A DNA stretch of 6,365 nucleotides. Origin: an uncultured Leucobacter sp. GTDB lineage: Bacteria > Actinomycetota > Actinomycetes > Actinomycetales > Microbacteriaceae. The translations under genes were made by a program, and so were the position numbers. The stretch covers positions 1-6,365 of the forward strand of contig CAMFIY010000163.1 in the NCBI GenBank assembly GCA_945952575.1. Reading direction: 5' to 3'. Under the pieces are notes generated by a model. The model had not been told where the DNA came from. It was given only the letters and a program-made list of their open reading frames with translations, and did no database searches. This document shows positions 1 to 5,766 of this stretch, in pieces. Every line of letters starts with the position of its first letter. Positions within the stretch are counted from its first letter, which is position 1.

Positions 1-1
1 G

Positions 2-622
2 GAGTTCCTGCCCGACCTGATCCTGCTCGACATCATGATGCCGGGGATCGACGGCTTCGAGACCCTCGAACGGGTGCGTGCGATCCGTCCCGACATGCGC
101 GTGCTGTTCCTCACGGCGCTCGACGGCTACGACGACCGGGTGGCCGGGCTCCGTGCGGGCGGCGACGACTATCTGCCGAAGCCCTTCGACGTCGCCGAAC
201 TGCAGGCGCGTGCGCGCGCCCTCGCCCGGACCGCGCCCACGATCGTGCAGCCGCGGGCCGCGGTGGTCCGGGCCGCGGGGCTCGCCATCGATCAGGCCGC
301 GCGCTCTGCGACGCTCGACGCGGCCGAGCTCGAGCTCACGCCGACCGAGTTCGAGCTGCTGCTCCTCTTCGCGAACAACCCCGATCGGGTGCTCGGCAAA
401 CCGCGCATCCTCGAAGCCGTGTGGGGCTACGACTTCGGATCGGACTCGAACCTGGTCGAGGTCTACGTCGGCAGCCTGAGGCGGAAGCTCGCGGCCGGGG
501 GATCCGTGCGGCTCGAGACCGTGCGGCGAGTCGGCTACGTGCTGCGCACCGGCGGCTCCGGCGGTGCAGGACCCTCGGGCGACGGCGATGGCGGCGGCCA
601 GAACGCCGGCGGTGCCGGATGA
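2..622 (+). CDS. OmpR/PhoB-family response regulator (5' truncated)
   Basis: This is a cytoplasmic transcription regulator, phosphorylated by a partner kinase, that binds DNA through a winged helix. The frame is open from base 2, and 206 residues are visible. The receiver domain starts in the middle: the phosphoacceptor Asp is visible residue 10 (bases 29-31, in LLDIMMPGIDGF), the switch Thr is residue 38 (FLTAL) and the conserved Lys is residue 60 (PKPF). The Asp-Thr and Asp-Lys spacings (28 and 50) match OmpR, so about 45 N-terminal residues are missing. The winged-helix domain covers roughly residues 100-182 (LTPTEFELL, then VWGYDF, VYVGSLRRKL and TVRRVGYVLR). An unusual Gly-rich tail of about 23 residues follows. 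The stop overlaps the kinase start as ATGA, so the two are translationally coupled. The family is certain; the regulated genes are unknown. A Met codon at 35 lies inside the receiver core and is not the start. Confidence 0.95.
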   Translation, partial: EFLPDLILLDIMMPGIDGFETLERVRAIRPDMRVLFLTALDGYDDRVAGLRAGGDDYLPKPFDVAELQARARALARTAPTIVQPRAAVVRAAGLAIDQAARSATLDAAELELTPTEFELLLLFANNPDRVLGKPRILEAVWGYDFGSDSNLVEVYVGSLRRKLAAGGSVRLETVRRVGYVLRTGGSGGAGPSGDGDGGGQNAGGAG

Positions 623-2175
623 GGCGCGCGCCCAGCCTGCGCCTGCGGGTGATCCTGATCGCGTCGGCGCTGGTCGCCGCGGCCAGCATCGTGATCGGCC
701 TGGTCTCGGTGCTGTCGCTGCACGGCTACCTGGTCGATCGCGTCGATCACCAGGTCTCGATGGCCGTGGCGCGGGCGGGTCGCATTCCTCCGCCGCTCGG
801 CGGAGGGTCGGGTACGGGCTCCGGCTCGGGCGTTCCCAACGACTTCGTCGGCATCCCGGGCCAGCCTCCCGACACCGTCACGGCCGTCTTCACGGACGGC
901 CGGTTCACCGTCGGCGGCTGGGTCGACTCCTCGGGCACGCGGCACGAGCTGAGCGCCGCGCAGAAGGAGCGGCTCTCCGACGCCGCGCATCAGACCGAGC
1001 CCAGCACGATCGATCTCGGCGGATCGCTCGGTCAGTACCGGGTCGCGGCCGGGCCGCGCAGCGACGGCACCGTCGTGGTCGTCGGTGCTCCGCTGAACAC
1101 CGTGAACGCATCGACCGACTGGCTCGCGCTCGTGTTCACCGTCGTCGGCCTGGTGGCCGTGCTGCTCGCCGTGCTCGCCGCCGCTCTGGCGATGGGCCGG
1201 GCGCTCCGGCCGCTGCGCCGGGTCTCCGACACCGCGGCCGCTGTGACGTCGATGCCGCTCGACCGCGGCGAGGTCCGGATGAGCGAGCGCGTCGACGAGC
1301 GCGACATCGCGTCGACGAGCGAGGTCGGCCAGGTCGGCGCCGCGCTGAACGACCTGCTCGACCACGTCGAGCGGGCACTGGCGCAGCGCGAGGCGAGCGA
1401 GTCGACGATGCGGCGCTTCGTCGCGGATGCGAGCCACGAGCTGCGCACTCCGCTGACGGTGATCCGCGCGTACGCGCAGCTGTTCACCCGTGCCGACATC
1501 GACGCCGCGGAGCTGCGCGACAAGGCCATGCTCGTCGAGTCGGAGAGCCTCAGGATGGGGGCGCTGATCGATGAGCTGCTGCTGCTCGCACGGCTCGATG
1601 CGACGGCGCAGCACCCCGAGCAGCGCAGCACGGCACCGGTCGACCTGGCGCTCGTCGTCGCCGAGAGCGTCGCCGCGGCGCGCATGGCCGGGCCGGAGCA
1701 CCGATGGGTTCTCGACCTCGGCGATCGGCCGGCGACCGTCCTCGGATCCTCGCCCGAGCTGCGCCGCGTGCTCGACAACCTCCTGACGAACGCGCGTCTG
1801 CACACCCCGGCGGGCACGACCGTGTCCGTCCGGCTGCGGGCGGCTGCGGATGACGGCGCGACCGCGGCTTCCGCGGCCGGCGCGGCCGCCGGCGCCGAGG
1901 CGACCGCGGGGGACCGTGCGGGATCCGCCGTCGTCACCGTCTCGGACGACGGGCCGGGGATCCCCGACGAGCTGCTGCCGAGCGTCTTCGATCGCTTCGC
2001 CCGGGGCGACGCCTCCCGCTCCCGGGATGCCGGCGGAACCGGGCTCGGGTTGTCGATCGCCCAGGCGGTCGCCGAGGGGCACGGCGGCACGCTCGCAGCG
2101 CGGAACCGCGGAGGCGCGGCAACCGGCACCGGCGCCGAGTTCACGATCACCCTGCCGCTCGCCGCCCGATCCTGA
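619..2175 (+). CDS. Membrane sensor histidine kinase, partner of the upstream regulator
   Basis: This 518-residue protein autophosphorylates on His and passes the phosphate to the regulator encoded just upstream. TM1 is about residues 11-34. An extracytoplasmic sensor of about 130 residues follows and contains a Gly/Ser/Pro-rich stretch. TM2 is about 168-192, followed by HAMP to about 250. The dimerisation/phosphoacceptor helix has His273 in ASHELRTPLT. The ATPase domain has an N box (DNLLTN, 386-391), G1 (DDGPGIP, 443-449), F box (FDRF, 457-460) and G2 (GGTGLGLS, 472-479), so all catalytic motifs are intact. An Ala-rich insert of about 29 residues (408-436) lies between the N and G1 boxes. 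I chose the ATG at 619 because it overlaps the regulator stop (ATGA) and directly precedes a basic N-terminus and TM1. There is no strong Shine-Dalgarno, which fits translational coupling. The frame stays open upstream, but that is overlap with the regulator gene. The stimulus is unknown. Confidence 0.95.
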   Translation: MRRAPSLRLRVILIASALVAAASIVIGLVSVLSLHGYLVDRVDHQVSMAVARAGRIPPPLGGGSGTGSGSGVPNDFVGIPGQPPDTVTAVFTDGRFTVGGWVDSSGTRHELSAAQKERLSDAAHQTEPSTIDLGGSLGQYRVAAGPRSDGTVVVVGAPLNTVNASTDWLALVFTVVGLVAVLLAVLAAALAMGRALRPLRRVSDTAAAVTSMPLDRGEVRMSERVDERDIASTSEVGQVGAALNDLLDHVERALAQREASESTMRRFVADASHELRTPLTVIRAYAQLFTRADIDAAELRDKAMLVESESLRMGALIDELLLLARLDATAQHPEQRSTAPVDLALVVAESVAAARMAGPEHRWVLDLGDRPATVLGSSPELRRVLDNLLTNARLHTPAGTTVSVRLRAAADDGATAASAAGAAAGAEATAGDRAGSAVVTVSDDGPGIPDELLPSVFDRFARGDASRSRDAGGTGLGLSIAQAVAEGHGGTLAARNRGGAATGTGAEFTITLPLAARS

Positions 2176-2202
2176 GCCCGACCTCGCCTTCCCCTCGCCC
2201 CC

Positions 2203-2284
2203 GTCGACACGACTCATGTCGACGACGAGGTCGCAGGTATCCCGGACATTCGGCTCGGATCGAGCAGAACGACTCGTGTCGACG
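2203..2284. repeat. Two 16-bp near-identical repeats 60 bp apart, one inside an imperfect palindrome
   Basis: The sequence acgactcatgtcgacg (2209-2224) recurs as acgactcgtgtcgacg (2269-2284), with one mismatch and an offset of exactly 60 bases. The first copy lies in an imperfect 21-bp palindrome at 2203-2223 whose ends are GTCGAC on both sides; 18 of 21 positions are symmetric. The second copy has only the right-hand GTCGAC arm. The pair lies between the stop codons of the kinase and the peptidase, which converge here. It could be part of a termination region, a protein-binding site, or a remnant of a small repeated element. Its function is not evident. Confidence 0.5.
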
Positions 2285-2292
2285 GTCGGGAA

Positions 2293-2318
2293 CGGACCGG
2301 GAACCGCCCGGGGGTCCG
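2293..2318. terminator. Possible hairpin terminator between convergent genes
   Basis: The arms cggacc (2293-2298) and ggtccg (2313-2318) pair perfectly. Inside them, GGG and CCC runs can extend the stem past a small bulge. The site lies in the 175-base convergent spacer between the kinase (+) and the peptidase (-), where both transcripts need to end. There is no U tract on either strand, which is common in high-GC actinobacteria but makes the call weak. Apart from this hairpin and the repeat pair at 2203-2284, I see nothing else in the spacer. Confidence 0.3.
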
Positions 2319-2350
2319 TCCGCGAACCGCGCGGGATCCGCCGCCCCGGA

Positions 2351-3538
2351 CTACGCGACGCCGAGCAGGCGCTTCAGCTGATCGTGCGGCAGCCCGTAGC
2401 GGGTTGCCCCGTTGATGCCGACCATCGTGTCCGAGGCGAGCATCGCGTTCACGATCGCCTCCTCCGTCGCCTCGATCGCGGCGTAGAACAGGGGATCGAT
2501 CCGGTCGTTGCTGAGCGCGGTGAGAGGGTAGGTGAGCGGCCCGTCCTCGCCGCCGAAGCCGGCCGGGATCTCCCCGCTGCCCGTCGAGAAGCACAGCGTC
2601 AGGTCGCCGCTGCCGTTCTCGCCGGCGCCGCCGAGGCGGCCGATCCCGAGCGTCGCCCGCTGCGCCAGCCGCGCGCACTGGTGCGGCAGCAGGGGGGCGT
2701 CGGTCGCGACGATCACGATGATGGATCCGCTGCCCTCGGGCAGGGAGTGGCTGAAGCGGGCATCCGGGATGTCCCCGCCGCCGGTCTCGGCGTCGCTCGG
2801 CAGCTCGATCGCGGGGCCGACGAGCGTGCCCTCGATCGCGAGCCGGTCGCGGCGGCCGTGGTTCGCCTGCACGAGCACCCCGACGGTGTACCCGCCGTCC
2901 TTCTCCGCGACGACGCGCGAGGCCGTGCCGATCCCTCCCTTGAATCCGTGCGCGATCATGCCGGTGCCGCTGCCGACGCTGCCCTCGGGGACGTGCCCGT
3001 CGTGGGCGCTCTCGATGGCTGCGAAGACGTGCTCGGGCTTCACATGGAAGCCGTTCAGATCGTTCAGCGCGCCGTCCCAGGTCTCGGCGACCACGGGCAG
3101 GGACCAGTAGTCCTCGCCGGCCGGTCGCGTCGTGCCCTCGTGCGCGACCAGCGCATCACGGACCACGCCGACGCTGTGCGTGTTGGTGAGGCCGATGTAG
3201 CTCGTCAGCTGGCCCGACTCGCGCACCCACTCGAGGCCGGTCATCTCGCCGTTGCCGTTCAGGCGGTGCGGCGCCGCGTAGAGCGGGTGCTTCCACGGAT
3301 CCTCGCCCGGGATGACGACGGTCACGCCCGTGCGCACCGGACCCTCGCCGCGGACGAGCTCGCCCTCGCCGGAGATGAGCGTGGTGTGGCCGACGCGCAC
3401 GCCCGCCACGTCGGTGATCGCATTGCGCGGGCCGTTCGGCAGCGAGCCCATGGACAGGCCCAGGTCGCGCGCCTTCCGGCCGGAGGGCGTCCCCGGATAG
3501 GCGTCGTCCCGGCGCTGCGTCTTCGCGGTCTCGGTCAT
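2351..3538 (-). CDS. P1 (DmpA/BapA-like, S58) family peptidase
   Basis: This 395-residue protein is an N-terminal-nucleophile-fold aminopeptidase of the kind that cuts itself once to make alpha and beta chains. Family hallmarks are visible in order: TDVAGVRVGH, TNTHSVGVVRDA, PVVAETWDG with LNDLNGFHV, GSVGSGTGM, HGFKGGIGTAS, VQANHG (Asn226) and the cleavage/nucleophile motif GSGSIIVIVATDAPLLPHQ. Cleavage is predicted between Gly271 and Ser272, giving chains of 271 and 124 residues, close to DmpA's 249 and 126. FSTGSGE (about 317-323) probably supplies the Ser/Glu partners described for BapA. There is no signal peptide, so it is probably cytoplasmic. Trp154 falls where DmpA has Tyr146. The ATG overlaps the stop of the upstream SnoaL-like gene (ATGA), and a GGAGGGA Shine-Dalgarno (3547-3553) lies 8 bases ahead. 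The same frame stays open far upstream, but that part is antisense to other genes. The family is secure; the substrate (D-amino acid, beta-amino acid or other peptide/amide) is unknown. Confidence 0.93.
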   Translation of the reverse strand: MTETAKTQRRDDAYPGTPSGRKARDLGLSMGSLPNGPRNAITDVAGVRVGHTTLISGEGELVRGEGPVRTGVTVVIPGEDPWKHPLYAAPHRLNGNGEMTGLEWVRESGQLTSYIGLTNTHSVGVVRDALVAHEGTTRPAGEDYWSLPVVAETWDGALNDLNGFHVKPEHVFAAIESAHDGHVPEGSVGSGTGMIAHGFKGGIGTASRVVAEKDGGYTVGVLVQANHGRRDRLAIEGTLVGPAIELPSDAETGGGDIPDARFSHSLPEGSGSIIVIVATDAPLLPHQCARLAQRATLGIGRLGGAGENGSGDLTLCFSTGSGEIPAGFGGEDGPLTYPLTALSNDRIDPLFYAAIEATEEAIVNAMLASDTMVGINGATRYGLPHDQLKRLLGVA

Positions 3539-3933
3539 GCTGCGTCTCCCTCCGCCGCCTCGGCGACGAGTCGTGTGTCGGTGAGCTGTTCGAAGCCGGT
3601 GATCCGGCCGCCCGTGAGGCGCCAGATGTGCACGGTGCGCGCGTCGAGCGCCCGCCCGCTGCGGCGGTGCGTGGCGACGTACCGGCCGATGGCGATGACG
3701 GTGTCCCCGTCCTCGTGCAGCTCGTCGACCCGCATCCCGAAGCCGTCCCATTCCCCGGCGATCACGGCGAAGACGCGGCTGCCGATCTCCTCCGGCCCCA
3801 CGTACGCGCCGGCGAGGGGGAAGCCGGCGGCCTCGACCCAGCGGATCCGCGGGTCGAAGTCGGCCATCATCCCGGCGAGGTCGCCCTGCGCCCCGGCCGC
3901 ATAGTGCGCCTCGATGATCTCGCGATTGCCCAC
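3535..3933 (-). CDS. NTF2/SnoaL-like domain protein
   Basis: This is a small single-domain protein of 132 residues with the cone-shaped NTF2-like fold pattern. An N-terminal helix (REIIEAHYAAGAQGDLAGM) leads to FDPRIRWVEAAGFP. A GPEEIGSRVF helix and strands with DGDTVIAIGRY, RTVHIWRLTGGRI and GFEQLTDT follow. The family includes isomerases, hydrolases and many proteins of unknown activity, and no diagnostic catalytic residue can be assigned here. I chose the GTG at 3931-3933 because GGAAAGGA lies 7 bases upstream and the protein then begins at the usual family position. A TTG 63 bases further upstream would add a non-conserved tail. The gene is first in an operon with the P1 peptidase, overlapping it by 4 bases, so the two products are probably made in proportion and act in the same process. 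Confidence 0.85.
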   Translation of the reverse strand: MGNREIIEAHYAAGAQGDLAGMMADFDPRIRWVEAAGFPLAGAYVGPEEIGSRVFAVIAGEWDGFGMRVDELHEDGDTVIAIGRYVATHRRSGRALDARTVHIWRLTGGRITGFEQLTDTRLVAEAAEGDAA

Positions 3934-3940
3934 GTCCGCA

Positions 3941-3948
3941 TCCTTTCC
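3941..3948 (-). promoter_or_regulatory. Ribosome binding site deciding the GTG start of the SnoaL-like gene
   Basis: Read on the minus strand this is GGAAAGGA, ending 7 bases before the GTG at 3933-3931. No comparable purine tract precedes the upstream TTG at 3996, so the GTG is the preferred start. Confidence 0.65.
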
Positions 3949-4033
3949 GTCCGCCCTGGTGGCTCCAGTCTCCGGCACGGCGCCGGGCCGGCTCAAGCGC
4001 CCATGCCGAGGCGCACAACACTTCTACCCGCAA

Positions 4034-4066
4034 AGTCAATCCCGCGCACCGCGCGGGCACTAGCCT
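4034..4066. promoter_or_regulatory. Divergent promoter region with a perfect GC-rich inverted repeat
   Basis: The 196-base gap between the SnoaL-like gene (-) and the GNAT gene (+) must hold promoters in both directions. For the + strand, TAGCCT (4061-4066) is a good TANNNT -10 box about 63 bases before the GNAT start codon, but no convincing -35 lies 16-18 bases upstream. In its place is a perfect inverted repeat: cccgcgc (4041-4047), loop acc, gcgcggg (4051-4057), ending 3 bases before the -10. On the minus strand, TTGACT (4039-4034) resembles a -35 box, but I found no good -10 at the right distance. The repeat could be an operator controlling one or both directions. Confidence 0.4.
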
Positions 4067-4129
4067 CGGTTCTTGGGCGCGGATCCACTCCGCCCGAACT
4101 GCCGGAACCGCGCGAAGGAGCGACGAGAG

Positions 4130-5104
4130 ATGACGGTCACGAGGATCACGGCGAGCGAGGTCGACGAGAGCGCGCTCCGCGCGATGGGGGAGCGGGATCG
4201 CGCGATCGATCCGCAGCTGCCCGAGCGGGGCTTCGCGGACGGCGCCCGGCTGCTTGTCGCCGGCGATCCTGCGCACGCGTACGGCGCGAGCACGGTCGAG
4301 CGCTTCGCCGAAGCGGACGCCGAGGCCATCTGGGGTGCGGCCCGCCGCGCCGCGCTCGAGCTGCGCTGGGACGGCGACGCCGAGGCCGTCGAGGAGATGC
4401 TCGCGGAGTGGATCGCCGAGGTGCGGCCCGAGCTCGCCGGGCCGGCGCCCGGCGGGGACACCTCCGACTGGGACTCCGCGCTGACGGTGACGGTGCCGAG
4501 CCGCGACTCGAGTCTCGTGCGCCCGCTGCTCTCGCAGGGCTTCGCCGTCGTCGACATCGAGGCGATCCGCATCACGCGCCGGGCCGCGGACGCGACCGGG
4601 GCACTCGAGCGGCTGGAGCGCACGGGCGTCTCGCTGCGCCCGGCGACGCTCGCGGATGCCGGGCTGATCGCCGAGATGGACACCGAACTCCTGGAGCACG
4701 AGACCCAGCACGGCGGGGTGACCGCGCGCCCGGGCGCGACGGACACGCTGCGGGCGGGCATCGAGGAGCGCCTCTCGGAGGATCTGGATTGGACCTGGAT
4801 CGCCGCGCAGGGCGGCGTCGACGTGGGGTATCTGAGCATCGAGGTCGGCAAGGATCGGCATCTCGAGCGCGTGTCGGGCGGCGGCCCCGTGGCGTTCGTC
4901 CAGGCGATGTATCTCCGCCCCGGCGTGCGCGGCGGCGGCATCGGCGAGGCGATCGTCGATTTCGGGCACGGTCGGCTCGAAGAGGCCGGGTACGACCGCA
5001 TCCTGCTCAACTACTCGGCGCTGAACCCGCGCTCGGGGCCGTTCTGGTGCCGGATGGGCTATCGCCCGCTCTGGAGTGTCTGGCAGCGCCGCCCGGCGCG
5101 GTAG
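4130..5104 (+). CDS. Tandem-domain GNAT family acetyltransferase
   Basis: This 324-residue protein is twice the length of a single GNAT domain. The C-terminal half (about 167-324) is a canonical acetyl-CoA-dependent transferase domain. It starts at VSLRPATLADAGLI, has FVQAMYLRP as the strand before motif A, and has R267-G-G-G-I-G272 as the pyrophosphate-binding R-x-x-G-x-G loop. It ends with ILLNYSALNPRSGPFWCRMGY, a typical late GNAT strand and helix. The N-terminal half (about 1-155) lacks the glycine loop but keeps SRDSSLVRPLLSQGF, typical of the end of such a domain, so it is probably a degenerate GNAT copy used for structure or substrate binding. I chose the ATG at 4130 because AAGGAG (4115-4120) lies 9 bases upstream; an in-frame TTG at 4073 has no such site and sits at the promoter. 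It appears to be a single-gene unit. The acceptor substrate is unknown. Confidence 0.9.
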   Translation: MTVTRITASEVDESALRAMGERDRAIDPQLPERGFADGARLLVAGDPAHAYGASTVERFAEADAEAIWGAARRAALELRWDGDAEAVEEMLAEWIAEVRPELAGPAPGGDTSDWDSALTVTVPSRDSSLVRPLLSQGFAVVDIEAIRITRRAADATGALERLERTGVSLRPATLADAGLIAEMDTELLEHETQHGGVTARPGATDTLRAGIEERLSEDLDWTWIAAQGGVDVGYLSIEVGKDRHLERVSGGGPVAFVQAMYLRPGVRGGGIGEAIVDFGHGRLEEAGYDRILLNYSALNPRSGPFWCRMGYRPLWSVWQRRPAR

Positions 5105-5116
5105 CCGCGGGGCGGC
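5104..5116 (+). terminator. Weak hairpin just after the GNAT gene
   Basis: A 5-bp GC stem, gccgc (5104-5108) with gcggc (5112-5116) and loop ggg, begins on the last base of the GNAT stop codon. There is no T run after it. It may help end the GNAT transcript, but so short a stem could be chance in DNA this rich in GC. Confidence 0.2.
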
Positions 5117-5198
5117 CGTCTCGACGCCCGGCCCGCGCTCGGGAATCGCCACCTCGTGCAGGGCAGTTGACCGACCGGGAAGGGTCGCGTCGAGAGCG

Positions 5199-5227
5199 TT
5201 GCCCGCGGGCGCCCCGATCCCTAGCGT
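5199..5227 (+). promoter_or_regulatory. Promoter of the cupin gene, with palindromic spacer
   Basis: TTGCCC (5199-5204) and TAGCGT (5222-5227) are separated by 17 bases, the ideal spacing for a primary sigma factor. Transcription would start near 5233, leaving a leader of about 68 bases before the cupin ATG. A perfect 10-bp palindrome, gcccgcgggc (5201-5210), overlaps the -35 box and could be an operator. The -10 sits in ctagcgtcg (5221-5229), nearly identical to ctagcctcg at the GNAT promoter (4060-4068). The leader contains a short 5-bp hairpin (5255-5270) but no recognisable riboswitch. Confidence 0.55.
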
Positions 5228-5300
5228 CGAGGATAGGCGTCAGCCGCAGGCGGGCCGGCACGGGAGCCGGATCCGCAGATACCGACGAAAGGAATCGGGA

Positions 5301-5753
5301 ATGACGAGTCAGTACGAGCACCTCTTCGTGCGGGACATGCCGATCATCCGCGAGGGCGAGATGAGCAACGAGGGCGAGGCCGCGGGCCTCGAGAAGCCCA
5401 CCAACCTCGGCGAGGGGTTCTGGGTGCAGCACGGCGACATCCTGCCCGAGAGCCAGATCAACATGAGCCACATCTGGGTGAAGGAGAGCGACCACCCGAG
5501 CCACTGGGTGAACCCGCACGTGCACGACTACGACGAGGTGCTGATCTGGACGGGTTCGAACCCCGACGACCCGCGCGACCTCGGCGCCGAGATCTACATG
5601 GAGATCGAAGGCGAGCGGCACATCATCACGACCTCGGGCTCGGTCTACATCCCGGCCGGCACCCTGCACTGCCCGCTCGGCTGGAACCGCGTCGACCGCC
5701 CGTTCCGCTTCAGCGCGCTCTCGCTCTCGCCGAAGTACACCAGCCACGACTGA
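5301..5753 (+). CDS. Single-domain cupin protein, probably metal-binding
   Basis: This 150-residue protein folds as one cupin beta-barrel. Motif 1 is H73-V-H75-D-Y-D-E79 and motif 2 is P118-A-G-T-L-H123, so the usual three-His/one-Glu metal site (H73, H75, E79, H123) is complete. An approximately 70-residue N-terminal part rich in acidic residues precedes it. Between the motifs are GSNPDDPRDLGAEI and a GERHIITTSGSVYIP strand region. The cupin fold serves dioxygenases, isomerases, decarboxylases and binding proteins, and I cannot tell which applies. There is no signal peptide or membrane segment, so it is cytoplasmic. The ATG at 5301 has GAAAGGA (5287-5293) 7 bases upstream. The same frame is open further upstream through the promoter, but that part does not look like the family. 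The gene has its own promoter and a strong hairpin after it, so it is probably transcribed alone. Confidence 0.88.
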   Translation: MTSQYEHLFVRDMPIIREGEMSNEGEAAGLEKPTNLGEGFWVQHGDILPESQINMSHIWVKESDHPSHWVNPHVHDYDEVLIWTGSNPDDPRDLGAEIYMEIEGERHIITTSGSVYIPAGTLHCPLGWNRVDRPFRFSALSLSPKYTSHD

Positions 5754-5766
5754 CGCGGACGCGGGT

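Noticed and set aside
535..2217. Long minus-strand open frame opposite the histidine kinase
   Set aside because: It is antisense to an intact kinase with all catalytic motifs. Its product is low-complexity Arg/Gly-rich sequence.
1850..3904. Very long plus-strand open frame across the kinase end and the peptidase
   Set aside because: Stop codons are rare in GC-rich DNA, so shadow frames stay open. This one overlaps two well-supported genes and shows no motif.
3934..3996. TTG start at 3996 for the SnoaL-like gene
   Set aside because: It would add 21 non-conserved residues without a ribosome binding site, while the GTG at 3933 has GGAAAGGA at ideal distance.
3539..5152. Long open minus-strand frame extending the peptidase upstream to 5152
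   Set aside because: It runs antisense through the GNAT gene and out of frame with the SnoaL-like gene. The translation is Arg/Ala/Pro-rich with no family resemblance, and a proper ribosome binding site sits at the ATG at 3538.
3628..5304. Plus-strand frame overlapping the SnoaL-like and GNAT genes
   Set aside because: Its composition is typical of a shadow frame, and it conflicts with two genes that have good ribosome binding sites and family motifs.
2351..5753. A biosynthetic gene cluster made of the SnoaL-like, peptidase, GNAT and cupin genes
   Set aside because: Only the SnoaL-like and peptidase genes are coupled. The others have separate promoters or terminators, and no core biosynthetic enzyme, carrier protein or transporter is present.
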